Source of the DNA: Perkinsus olseni
Lineage: Eukaryota > Perkinsozoa > Perkinsida
Direction of reading: 5' to 3'
NCBI GenBank assembly: GCA_013115125.1
Contig: JABANN010000129.1
Span: 1 to 64,000 of the forward strand
Length of the DNA: 64,000 nucleotides
Shown here piece after piece: positions 35,401-48,858 of this stretch. Below the pieces are notes generated by a model that saw only the letters and a list, made by a program, of their open reading frames with translations, made no database searches and was not told the DNA's origin. How positions within the stretch are numbered: the stretch's first letter is position 1; every line of letters starts with the position of its first letter. Position numbers and translations under genes: made by a program.

Positions 35401-38400
35401 TCACTGCTAAAGAAGACCCGGCTCAATGGTTGGTTAGGGTCGACACTCCAATGGAAATGTAAGCTAACCGTGCAGCACGGTCCGTGATCCGCCTGATAAG
35501 AAGTTAGCGACTCTGCACTGAAATTCACGAAGTGGCGCGTGAACTGCTGTGCAATCCAAGGTGTGTCGCTATCATCTACCAATAGCGGAATCTACCAGAT
35601 GCCCAAGGGGGAAGCGGCCTCTCCATTCGCTTCTCAGAAGCATACGAATATTTCGACTCGGGATTCTCGAGGCAATGCTTCCGCACTAATAGTCGGGATA
35701 ATACCCTCATCCTACAGTTATGCGTTTACTGTACAGGTACACAGGTACCTTTATCGACTGGCTATTCAATGAGATCCACGAAAATATGAGAAAGGCAGAG
35801 TGACGAGAAGGGCTCTCGACGAGAGCTATGACGTGGCTGACCAGAGTATACGACTCTGATACTGGCAATATTCAACCGATGGGCTCCAAGTCTTTTCTGG
35901 CGGCTGCTTATCAATAAAGCTATCCGTCGCGTCGACGGACAGCGCTCCGAGGAGAACGTCAACAAGTTAATATCAGACTTGGCATTTGCCACGATTTTGT
36001 TCGTTTGTACTGTTTTCTCAGGTTCCGCATATCCATTCACCCGTTTATCGGCATGCATCTGACTTGTTGGATGAGGATATTCGATTTCGAATCGACTACT
36101 GGTATTTCTACGCTTCTTATTCGTTTGGCTTCCAGTCTCATTTTTCAGGTTTGTGGACTTTCCTCATAGATAGCGGTCTTCCTCAACTGCACATGAGATC
36201 TACAACTACTAGTTGTCAACGAAATTACCTCGCAACCTCTAGTTGTCAACTAGAGGTTGCGAGGTAATTTGGCGATTAGGATGTGGCCATCCTGGGAGAA
36301 CGGCATAGCCTTCCTGGGAAGCTATGCAACACATCGGGCCAAGCCAATGTTGAGCTTTGTGCGAACTACAATCGACATGACGGTGCAGATTGGGAGGACC
36401 TAGTCAGCCATCTAAGAACTGCGAAGCCGGAGCTAAGTTACACAGTGTAGCTCAGCCGCGGTAACTTACACTTGATTCGAGGATGAAGGGACACTAAAGT
36501 TCATCAGCTCGCTTCGACGGCTCTTGATGATGCGAATCACACACTGCGAAGCGCGGTAGGAACGCTCTGCTTCGTGCAGTACGAAGCAGAGCATTTCTAC
36601 TATTCGATAGTATGAATCGTACTGCTGATATCGTAGGAACGGCACTGTGTAAGACCCGGCCACTGCGGGGTCATGCTCACACCAGAAGCAATTCCATCCA
36701 GCCTAAGCTGGTGGAGCGTCACCACATCGACCTGCAATGGTGTACAGACGGTCGCATGAAGTGTCCTTTACATCCGCATAGGTGACCGGCGCGTGCGTGA
36801 CCCTCGTGGGGGCTGCTACTATGTTGAGTCTCAACACTGTTGAGTCAACAGTTGAGAGAGCCTCCAACCTGCGGTTAAGGAACGTCCCAACTCCCCGACT
36901 CCACAGCCGACAATGGGAGCAGCTTGGGCGGAAGTTTTATCGGCAGACGCTTATCCTACAGTTTCGCGTTTACTGTACAGCCTGTACAGTACAGGTATAC
37001 AGATTCATCTATCGACTGCTTGTTAAGTGAGATCTAAGAAGACATAAGAAGGATAGAGTGACGAGAAGGTTCCTTGAAGAGAGCCATGACGTGGCTGATG
37101 AGAGTACACGACCCTAACACTGGCGATTAAACCTATCGACGGCAAGGCGTAGCTTGCCATCATCATAGTTCTAGTGAGGGCTCCAGCTAACCGTGCCACC
37201 AACCTCTCGCGAGGCGGACCGATACCTCGCCGAGATGGGACGACTCGAGACCGTTCTCAGGACAACGATGAGCCAACACCGAATTAAAGCTATCATCTGG
37301 TGTCATATACTCCGCGAATCTCTGTATAGAAATGAATAGAGCGGGAGGCCCACAAAAGAGAAAGACAGGCGCTCCTATCTGCTTAGCAGCTGCTTCTAAG
37401 ACCAAACAAGATTACACCTCGCGACTCACGAGCGCCATACGGTCATTACATCCAAAGGAACTCATTTGTCACAAGTGACATGCAGCGTTCGAATCGAGCA
37501 ATCGATTCGAGCAATCTATGCGCACCCGTTGGAGGTCGAATTTCTTGTTGCACTGAGTGAAACCTCACGAGATAAAAACAACCTCGTAAATACGGCAAAA
37601 GCGAGTCCAAGTGAGGATAAAGCTGGCGAGGCCGATACGGGCGGACCTCATTTTCTTTCAGGGATTACCTCGTGAAATGGACAACTCCCGTCGTGAACAG
37701 AATGGAACAAGGCTGGATGTAACAGTTATTTCAAATGCCATTTGATAGGGTCTGCCCAATAGAGCCAAATCATGATTTCAAACCGAATGTTAACTAACCG
37801 TGTAACACTGTGTTACTAACACACCCCGCATCAGCTCACTTGACAATCAAGTCGTTGTTCTCCTTATCCAAATAATGGCCTATTTTCTCCAGAAGCGTTA
37901 CAGTGTCAGACAGTTCTACAGGATGCTGGCCCAGTTCGACCTGATCGCGTGCCTCCAAATTCCCGTTCATTCAAGGACCTCCGTCCTACCAGCGAGCGGA
38001 AGAGGTCCTCGTTATTAGTAATGTTAAAATTGCCCGCCACCAGTAAACTCCTCGACATCCAATTCGATGCCCTCATGACGGGGTGACATTCGCGATAGCT
38101 GTTCATAGAATCCGTACCTGATTACCGCGCGCCACGAAATTCAGCCCATGCCTTCTCAGCCCATGCTTACCGTAGCGAACATGGCCCAGGAAGCATTCAC
38201 CAGTATAAGGCACCTAGAAAATCGTATGCCCACCTTGGAAACCTCAAAGTCGATTCCACCAGACGCTCCTCATCCCCTACATTCGTAATGAGCTGCTGAT
38301 TCCCGAAGACGTCGCGCTGTCCAATCACTACCACTCGCTTTGCCATAGACTGCGATGGGCCGACAACCCTATTGATGCGCCCCCGCGATAACTACTATAC

Positions 38401-39152
38401 CCGCGAACCACCACTCATCACTACGAATATGTGATACCGCTGGCCCGTCTAACCCATTCTCGAACCTTTCCACTAGAAAACTGTCAAGACTCACCTTAGT
38501 CTTGAGAATCTCGGAATCGATCTGCTCAGGTTTCAATCCCCCCAGGCCAGCCGTCTGCATCGCCGTTTCTGCTTGTTCGGTAACCCTCTTGAAGAGCTCC
38601 CGTATGGAGTCATGCGTCACGGCTACTCTATCGCGGTGAATGTATCTGTGTGGTAGAATCATATCACCATTTACACGGACGATGGCACTGTCGTGATTTA
38701 AGTGCTCAAGTCAACCGGTCCATGCTTGTTTTAATCTATTTTTTCTCTCTCGTACAGAGGAGATCTCTAGTACACCTGTACCCTCTCTTCAAGTATCGAA
38801 GTTCGATATCATCTCAAAAGCCTCGCTCACCTCTGCCCCTGTTGTGGGTTCATCTTAACATTCGCCAAACCCGCCCCATCCTAAAGGTAATATCGCTCAA
38901 CTCAGCGACCCAAATCAGGGCTCATCACCTGTCCTCTGTTTCTCTGTTTTTCTAGTAGAAGATACATCTTCTGCAGACCGTAGAAACACGTGCCGTACTT
39001 ATCAATATAATGATCCATTGGCTTGAGCAGGCGAAGGAAAGCAAAGCCACACTCATGGCCGATGTCACCTGAAAGGACCTTAGCCCGGAAAGATGAATAC
39101 TGAGTGAGTTACCAGTGAGCTTGCTGGTATCCTTGTCATCGAAGCGCAGCAT
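32469..39152 (-). CDS. purF: PurF module: amidophosphoribosyltransferase
   Basis: Minus strand, start ATG 39152 (MLRFDDKDTSKLT), then HECGFAFLRLLKPMDHYIDK with the Cys of the glutamine amidotransferase centre, YGLQKMYLLLEKQRNRGQ, DGAGLANVKMN, TGECFLGHVRYG, ASNWMSRSLLVAGNFNITN, GHGDAFVIRDPNGIRPAFYY, IVVVASEAPLIRSVFG, NTVFSFIPNTSELAFYGM, GTFIQEDASREAKTFHAYDV, the PRPP-binding VLVALDDSIVRGNT, IVIVSSAPLICYPDPYGIDM, and a C-terminus FTGDYPT. It makes phosphoribosylamine from PRPP and glutamine, the first committed purine step. The wording of these motifs (NTSELAFYG, VSSAPxxxYPDPYGIDMA, NYVKxIY) fits the long PurF of Bacteroidetes better than the common eukaryotic form, from memory. At least 17 exons; one intron carries an antisense tRNA-Ala, another is about 2.5 kb. 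No stop is needed before PurD, suggesting fusion. Confidence 0.9.
32764..32844 (-). repeat. 81-nt PurF intron with motif A
   Basis: Donor GTAGAC, acceptor CCCGGTCAG. Motif A variant (32798-32812) lies inside, in the sense of the gene. Removing it joins DVNY to VKRIYEGF in phase. Confidence 0.75.
32982..33031 (-). repeat. 50-nt PurF intron, family C
   Basis: Begins GTGGGGTATCTTGAGGTCGA and later has GCAAGATAC, so the two ends of the element are inverted copies (GTATCTTG / CAAGATAC). Ends GTCGATCAG; splits DPYG from IDMAKL. Confidence 0.8.
34354..34426 (+). tRNA. tRNA-Ala (anticodon AGC)
   Basis: A 73-nt cloverleaf. The acceptor stem GGGGAAC/GTTCTCC contains G3:U70, the alanine identity pair. 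The D-arm is GCTCAAATGGTAGAGC, the anticodon arm CTCGC-TTAGCAA-GCGAG with anticodon AGC, the T-arm CCGGG-ATCGATG-CCCGG, and the discriminator base A; a TTTTT terminator run is close (TTTTTC at 34427). No intron. It lies antisense inside a PurF intron, between the exons ALIVRA (~34475) and CSFERIYF (~34290). Confidence 0.95.
35707..35870 (+). repeat. ~160-bp direct repeat, copy 1
   Basis: From TACAGTTATGCGTTTACTGT to about ACTGGCAATATTCAACC; resembles 36956-37128 with substitutions and small indels. May be the terminal repeat of a degraded element. Confidence 0.6.
36222..36270. repeat. 49-bp hairpin: 24-bp arms, 1-nt loop
   Basis: The left arm AAATTACCTCGCAACCTCTA plus GTTG (36222-36245), a single T, then its exact reverse complement (36247-36270). 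It is inside the 2.5-kb PurF intron. Confidence 0.95.
36956..37128 (+). repeat. ~160-bp direct repeat, copy 2
   Basis: From TACAGTTTCGCGTTTACTGT to about ACTGGCGATTAAACC; shares GAGTGACGAGAAGG and CATGACGTGGCTGA with copy 1. Confidence 0.6.
38118..38170 (-). repeat. 53-nt PurF intron with motif A
   Basis: Donor GTAAGC, acceptor GTAATCAG. Motif A (38125-38141) is next to the acceptor, in the sense of the gene; GCATGGGCTGA is duplicated before it. Splits GHVRY from GTDSMNSYRECHP. Confidence 0.85.
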
Positions 39153-39870
39153 GCTCCAGAGAATATAAAAACAACAACAAGAAGAAGTGCTACGACGATT
39201 CAATCGAGCGCACTAACGGGAAGTTTTACATAGACGAGCTAACTCCTTGTGAACTCCCGCGATATCGATCCAGGCTCGAATCCGTTAGACGATCGTCGAG
39301 GGCGAACATTAGGAGACTTCAGCCATGACTCGTTGAATGGTGCTTCCCGCTACCGACTATTTTGTATTATAAAATCGACGATATTATCCTCGTAAGGATT
39401 AGTGATCAGGTTGGAAGGGGAAATCAAATACGATGCCCATGGACCTCAACCATTCACCAAACCTCGGTTGCGGCGCCGGCACGAGAGAGCACGAAGTCGA
39501 GCTAGAATAGAAGGGCGAGGAAAGATGGTATTCCGATAGCACGTCAGCCTGTGTAATCACTTGTCGTACGGGATCCCCAATATACGCAGTGGAGGCCGGG
39601 CCATTTTGGAGGCCGTGAGAGCTTCCTTCGCATCAAACAGAAGCCGGGTCACCGAGCCTTATTCCCAGTGAACATCAGGGCTCGATATCACGCCAGGCAT
39701 ATGATCGAACATTTCCCAGAAGAGCGTCATCAGGCGCAAAGTATCACTCATCCTAACATTTGTTGTTCCCTAAGAAGAGCCCTTCGCCCCGCCCATTGAC
39801 CCACTTCAACCACCCCCTACAATCACTAGAAACGTTGACTTGACAGTGGCGAGAAGCGAATCCTCAACTT
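39153..39870. other. Spacer between PurF start and PRMT stop
   Basis: Both flanking genes are on the minus strand. No gene is seen in the 718 bp; a T-arm-like string CCAGGCTCGAATCCG is at ~39270. Probable PurF promoter region. Confidence 0.5.
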
Positions 39871-43326
<3,456 letters not shown>

Positions 43327-43852
43327 CGGAATGGAAAAGGATATAACGTATCCTGATACGAAGAGAAAGATGCTCTGCTCAGAGTGGAAACTACATTATA
43401 CTGACCCAAGCGAATCGTCCGTCGAACAGCTACAGCCGCACGGGCAATCGTGCCTGGTTATCAGTATGTTGCGCAAGTAGGTCGTTCCGTGGTGAGCTAC
43501 GATGTATCGGGATCTGCAATACAGAAGACAGTTCTGGACCAACACAATCAGTGGGTTAATACTGGTGGGGATGAACATTGAATGGGCATTAAAACTGCTC
43601 GCGCGGGTTCGATCCCAACACCGGTCATTTTTCCGTATTTAATTAATGAAGTGCCAGTCAGGCAAGGAATCCTTTTTCTACCATAACTTCCCTTCTTCTC
43701 ATTGAATGACTGCCAATCACCGTGACAGCGACAGAGACCTCGAAGTCGTCAGACATAAGCTCAACCAGGCTTTGATAGAGAGCGGCGAAAGGGATCGGTT
43801 GAAGCAGTAATAGTAGCATAAAAGGGGAAGATGTATTAATTCGTTGGGAAAA
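43327..43852. other. Upstream region of PRMT
   Basis: Holds a degenerate tRNA-like string around 43561-43631 (GCGGGTTCGATCCCAACACC), not a good cloverleaf. Otherwise nothing seen. Confidence 0.45.
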
Positions 43853-44188
43853 GTGTGGTACTAATTTGTTTCGGATAGTGTGGTACTAATTTGTTTTGGA
43901 TAGTGTGGTATTAATTTGTTTCGGATAGTGTGGTATTAATTTGTTTCGGATAGTGTGGTATTAATTTGTTTCGGATAGTGTGGTATTAATTTGTTTCGGA
44001 TAGTGTGGTACTAATTTGTTTCGGATAGTGTGGTACTAATTTGTTTCGGATAGTGTGGTATTAATTTGTTCCGGATAGTGTGGTATTAATTTGTTTTGGA
44101 TAGTGTGGTATTAATTTGTTTTGGATAGTGTGGTATTAATTCGTTTCGGATAGTGTGGTATTAATTCGTTTCGAAAAGTGTGGTATGT
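43853..44188 (+). repeat. 25-bp tandem repeat, ~13.4 units
   Basis: Unit begins GTGTGGTATTAATTTGTTTC and ends GGATA. Thirteen nearly identical units differ by C/T and T/C changes, ending with GTGTGGTATGTG. Minisatellite between the PRMT promoter and an unknown minus-strand gene. Confidence 0.97.
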
Positions 44189-44510
44189 GTAGTTAAGCCT
44201 GCAAAGAGTATTTCCTTGCCAAATCACCGCGTTATCCTCTACGAGGAACATCTAGCGTACTCGGGGTACTCTGCGAAATGCCAGGGTCGACCTTAGATAC
44301 GTGATGGACCAGTTGATGCGATCAGGCTGGCGAGATGAGCTCAAAGAATACTGTGTTGGTGTGATGCTCCTCCCATGCTCATCTTGAGAATTAAATTCAT
44401 CAGATTTTATAAAGTCGCGAGGCGTCGAGGCCGTATCAGTCGATGATATTGTATCCCATGTGGCTCCCAGAGGAAGACAGTTGGTGCCTGGACATGTCAA
44501 GAATGAGGTA

Positions 44511-44798
44511 TTACCACTTCAGTCGCGTTGCATCAGAAGTAGTTTGAGTAATTCCGTGGTTTCCTGAGAGTATTTGTTCCCTAATTGATCTTAACAATTG
44601 GTCGATTTTCGGACAAAGTCCGAAAATTTTTCGGAAACCCTCCATGGCGAAATAAAAATCGGGTTCTTGTGCCTGGAACCCATTCGGGACCAGTGCGATC
44701 CACACCGCTCCGTCGTCACGTCGTATAGTGATAGCGAGTAGGTTCTCGAACGCATCAAGGACTTCGCAAGTAAACAGGAGAAGACGGAGATATAGCAT
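44511..44798 (-). CDS. Hypothetical protein, 95 aa
   Basis: Minus strand, ATG 44798 to TAA 44511-44513. Starts MLYLRLLLFTCEVLDAFENL and includes IRRDDGAVWIALVPNGF and FYFAMEGFRKIFGLCPKIDQ. It reads like folded alpha/beta protein. The tail SGNHGITQTTSDATRLKW may instead be read into a donor site (GGTAATA), so this could be one exon of a larger gene. No family recognised. Confidence 0.4.
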   Translation of the reverse strand: MLYLRLLLFTCEVLDAFENLLAITIRRDDGAVWIALVPNGFQAQEPDFYFAMEGFRKIFGLCPKIDQLLRSIREQILSGNHGITQTTSDATRLKW

Positions 44799-44847
44799 GA
44801 CTCACTGTTGGTATCTTAGCTTGAGTTATGAGTGGCACAATTGGGGG

Positions 44848-45115
44848 GTATCTTTTACATACAGTCTGCGTTCGCTGATTGAGGTGCTTCGCTGATCGGG
44901 CTTGGCTGTGCTCAGTTGAGGATTTGTGTATTATACGGTCCTTCGCCAGGCTCGCTCGAGGATCTCATTTCGATCCCTATGCGCGGAAGTGGGAGTGCGG
45001 GTATCTTCTACATACTACTTGACGGTTCTGTGACGGTGGCTTGACTGTGCCCCGTAGATGATATATGTCTTTAACACGCTCCTTCGCCGGGCTCGCTCGA
45101 GGAACTTGAGCTCGA
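44848..45115 (+). repeat. Two diverged ~120-bp repeats
   Basis: Two blocks run from GTATCTT(T/C)TACATAC to TCCTTCGCC(A/G)GGCTCGCTCGAG (44848-44957 and 45001-45103), with much divergence between these ends. They lie just upstream of SF3A2. Confidence 0.6.
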
Positions 45116-45167
45116 CTGAGGAGTATCATGATGAGACAGTTGGTTGCCCTTTCATTCGTTGGTAGTA

Positions 45168-47794
45168 ATGACAGACCGTCAGAATCGCCCCGGCCAAAAG
45201 ACCGGTTCCGGAGCCCCCATGACGGCCCAGGAGGCGGCTATGGACAGGAGAGAGAGGCTCAGAAGACTTGCGATGGAGACGGTACTAATCACTTCGGGAG
45301 GAGGGAGAGAGAACTCATTGATGTCAATCCTGTCCAGCTGGATTTGTAGTGTTTTATCATGCTCGATTGCAACGGAAACGCATGAACTCGTTCATCTTTC
45401 AACGTCTTTGATTAATCACAACGATTCGATATCGAAGAGAGCAGGGAGAGGCTTATGTCCATGTGGTTGCGCTCAGTTAACACTATTTCATCGCCGCCGA
45501 TTGCAACAAAAAAGTAGTCGTTGATATCTCATTCACGGCGTGCGTTTCGAGTACCTAAGGGGTCTCATCCCCTCCGCACCGTCTCCTCCACTTTGGCCCT
45601 TCGCCATTTTGAAAATGTGGATTCCATATCTGCAGTTGTAGTATCTTGTTCATTTTGGTATTCTCAGGTTGACCTGTCAAAAGATCCGTATCTTCTGCGT
45701 AATCATCTGGGTACTTACGAGTGTAAGTTGTGTCTTACTCTGCATACGAATGAAGGCAGCTACCTGGCACATACTCAGGGAAAGAAGCATCAGGTAGGCG
45801 TCGGGGCTGGGGATTTCACCAAAATATTTTTCCTTGCGAAAGAACAGATAAAATACCTAGAAATTTTCAACCATGGTGAAAAACTATTACCGGACAATGA
45901 TGAATTTTTTTGATTTGTGATCAATTTTCTTGGCAGAATTTTCTAGGAAAATCGTGTTCCGTTTTCGCGTAGCTGCCGGTTGGAGCTGTTAGTGTGCAAA
46001 GTTACAGCCTTTAGCGAGTAAAGTACAGCATGCAGGAGATTGGGGAGGTTATGCCACATGGCAGCAACAGCAGCTGGAGGCAACACAGTGGTGCCAACAC
46101 TCGGATGTTGGCTCAGTGCGTCGATTGTTCGACCGCCGTTCCCGTTGTGGCGTAGTGGCCTCATTCTCAGAAAACTCAGAAAATTGCATCCATTTCGAGC
46201 TTGTCTTGAGGGATAACGAATTACGAATTCGGCTGTAGGGTTCAATGCAACTCGTAGCGGATTGGAGGATCGGCAACTAAGTGATTCACCGGGCCTGAAT
46301 TCTCTCTTCTGATGATATCTTAGAGAACGCGCAATGATAGGTGAATCTGGCGAGGAGAGCAGCTAAGGAGGCGATGGTTGGCACGCCCGCACCGATCCCG
46401 GGAGAGGGTGATGGTCCGTATGGTGCGCAAGGCCTTCACAAGAGTAAGTAGTATCTTATGTCGAAGGCGGCATTGGACGAAATTTTGGATATTTCGTCAA
46501 TTTCAGAGTCGGTTGCGCCTAGGATTGGTCGGCCGGGGTATCGTGTGACGAAGCAGAGAGACCCGATGACGTACCAGAAGAGTTTGTTGTTTGAGGTGGA
46601 CTATCCCGAGATCGACACAAAGGTCACCACCACGCCATTGTAAGATCTGGGCGGGGTTTACTGGGACTTAGAGAAGTCCGCGATAAATGAGTATTGAGCG
46701 ATAGAATCTCATAAGCGGGACCCGTCGCTTGATTCCCGAGGCAGGGGTTTCGACAGAAATGTTACGCAAACGTGTGGAAAAGACGGGAGGAAATAAGGCT
46801 AGGATTGAGACAAACTTGAAGGGAGTACAGTGCTCCAGATAATCTCAGAATATTTCGAAAAAGATATCTCCGTAAGTTACGGAGATTTCGGAGTTACGGA
46901 CCGTAACAATCGCGAATCAGAAGCTGTTTCTTGAATATGTTGTGTATAATGGCAATGCATAAAGATTGTGATCAAAACCGTTTCATGAGTAGATTCTGAG
47001 AAATGGGCACAAATGCGTGGGTTTCTTTCACGCAAGATTATGTTGAGCACAAATGTCGTGAACTTAGCGAGATGTCCAAGCATCTTCCAGAGGCTTCAAG
47101 TTTCTACATGATAGACTGCTTCTCTGAGATGACTTACGGCAGTCGTTGGGGAGGGTCGACCATCATGCAAGATTCCTCGATCTTTTCTCAGGTATCGTAT
47201 TATGTCATGTTACGAGCAAAGGGTGGAGGAGCCCGATAGGGACTATCAGTAATAACCGGGTATCTTAGGTCGAAGCTTGCACTTTACGGTGGGGCTAGCG
47301 CGAGATAGTCGGGGATTATCTTCACTCTTGCGTGATATCTTGTGAAGATAGGGCATGCTGAATGTTGTGGGTATCTTAGGTCGAAGCTTGCATTGAGTAA
47401 TTGCATTCTAAATCACCTTAATGTGATCAGGTATCTTCTGATTGCCGCGGAGCCTTATGAGACCATCTCCTTCAAGATTCCCAATCTTGATATTGACAGA
47501 AGCCCGGAGAAGCTGTACCAGCATTGGGATCCCGTGAGAAAAAATTACATGTTACAGGTAACGGCGGAGCGAAGCAATTTGGGTGTGGTTGGAGAAGGTG
47601 GCGGCACATCGTCGTTCACGGTATCACTGAATTCTGAGCACAGTGTGGTGGTTCGGTCGAATTTCGTGGCGCGCGGTAATATTTATCCTTCGCTGTGCGT
47701 TGCTCAGTTGTGCTTCAACGAGAGGGGGGAGAAGCAGCTGCCTGCCTTGGCCGGTAAATCGGGCCACTTCGATCCGATTGGAGTTAGGGGCTAA
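45168..47794 (+). CDS. SF3A2: Splicing factor 3A subunit 2 (SF3A2 / PRP11 / SAP62)
   Basis: Exons 45168-45281 (MTDRQNRPGQKTGSG...MDRRERLRRLAMET), 45668-45793 (VDLSKDPYLLRNHLGTYECK, LCLTLHTNEGSYLAHTQGKK: matrin-type C2H2 zinc finger), 46341-46443 (VNLARRAAKEAM), 46507-46639 (RIGRPGYRVTKQRD, SLLFEVDYPEI), 47431-47557 (YLLIAAEPYETISFKIPNLD, YQHWDPVRKNYMLQ) and 47709-47794 (LCFNERGEKQLPAL). This follows SF3A2 almost motif by motif; the protein is part of the U2 snRNP and binds near the branch point. A short exon expected between DYPEI and YLLIAAEP (matching MSAYEQRVE in other species) was not located in 46640-47430. The last intron (47558-47708) carries motif A. The C-terminus lacks the Pro-rich tail of animals. 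Confidence 0.93.
47558..47708 (+). repeat. SF3A2 last intron with motif A
   Basis: Donor GTAACG, acceptor GTTGCTCAG. Motif A at 47660-47677, in the sense of the gene. Splicing joins NYMLQ to LCFNERG in phase 0. Confidence 0.75.
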
Positions 47795-48113
47795 GGAAGA
47801 TTACGATGATAAGAAGCTTTATACGTTGGACGGAAAAGTTGTGTTCACCGGGGATCGAACCTGGGTCTTCCGACTGTTAATACGGGATTCAGTCTATTCT
47901 TTTGGGTTGAACTACAGTAGTTATCCCATTTTCGGACTGACTTGAATTCGCTAAGGGATAGGGGCTCCGGCAAATCCTTCCTCACAAACAGAGGAGAGGC
48001 GTGGAAGACGGACGAGTTCATCTGATTCCAGTGGGGCCGTCATTGCTTCTGGCTGACTTCCCGGTCTTGGCGAGGACCACTGCCCGAACTCCCAGTCCCG
48101 AGTCAGTTTTGTT
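47795..48113. other. Spacer after SF3A2
   Basis: Contains GGGGATCGAACCTGGGTC (47852-47869), a family B core identical to that in PurD introns. If the flanking open frame (KLYTLDGKVV) is coding, this would be another family B intron of an extended SF3A2 3' end. Confidence 0.45.
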
Positions 48114-48858
48114 ATGGCCAACCCTCAGCGAGCTAGCCTGCTCGAGAGTGTCCAGAAGGCAGCCCAGGACAGCTATCGTTGGCGTGTCGATGATCCCTGC
48201 ACGAGCAGTGGGGAGGACCTCAGGATTTGGAAGTTCGATGATGATATGGGCGACTGTGAGTTGGGTGATGGATGGTACGGTCGTATAGCTTGGCATATTT
48301 TCACGTTTGATTTGGAGTGCTCAAGTTTCTACAGTGAAGGGGCTGCTGCTGGGTATCGAGGCTTCTGTGGTGAACCGACCTTTGGCATTGTGTGGGACTT
48401 GTTACAGAGTTTACCATGGAAAACTTACTCGACTTTTTTACCTTCGGTTCAACTTGAAATCGATTACATGATCGATTCTGAGTTATCTGTTGTAATTGAT
48501 TAACGGGTGTGAAAGTTTCTCTTCTGAAAGCTATTATTCGCGGATGCAGGAGTTTTTTCAAGCTTGTCCAAGATGATTTTTGTATACCCCGCAGATGGAA
48601 TCTTTGGACGCACAGCGAAGGTTTTTTCTGTGAATTTCGTGGCGCGCGAAGTTACATGTCGGTGTGAGCAGGTACGAAGTTGCCTTTAAAATTACTAGGC
48701 CCTTCGGACAGGTTGGACTTACCATCGGACTGCGGCTCGGAAGCGACCACTGTCCTCGCTCTGGTGGGGGAGGGGATGGTCTCCTCGGAGGTGTTGTTCT
48801 ATGAGGCCTCCCCGTTGACAGGCTTACCACCTAAGCTGCCTTTGGAAGACGTTTCTTG
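48114..48858 (+). CDS. Hypothetical protein, 2 exons
   Basis: Exon 1 from ATG 48114: MANPQRASLLESVQKAAQDS, then YRWRVDDPCTSSGEDLRIWK, to about 48280. The last exon after acceptor GTGTGAGCAG (48671) reads KLPLKLLGPSDRLDLPSDCG, then VLALVGEGMVSSEVLFYEAS and LPPKLPLEDVS with TGA at 48858. The intron between contains motif A (48633-48649) and the imperfect palindrome AATCGATTACATGATCGATT (48458-48477). No known family; codon use and splice sites support it being real. Confidence 0.5.

Larger units (their letters stand above)
35352..37835. other. 2.5-kb PurF intron rich in palindromes and repeats
   Basis: Lies between the PurF exon ending DKENNDLIVK (~37830) and the exon with AANINLIKVLRRALDRID (~35060). 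Contains a ~160-bp direct repeat pair, a 49-bp near-perfect hairpin and several smaller inverted repeats (e.g. GCTCTGCTTCGT..ACGAAGCAGAGC at ~36568-36595, CAACACTGTTGAGTCAACAG at ~36833). No coding exon is recognised. Confidence 0.65.

Noticed and set aside
43561-43631. tRNA-like string with possible ACTGGT/ACCGGT acceptor
   Set aside because: T-arm and anticodon arm do not pair; kept only as a possible family B source.
43853-44188. CRISPR array
   Set aside because: Repeats abut with no unique spacers, and the genome is eukaryotic; it is a minisatellite.
47660-47677. Motif A as coding sequence (NFVARG) in SF3A2
   Set aside because: Splicing out 47558-47708 joins NYMLQ to LCFNERG, which fits SF3A2 better than the read-through.
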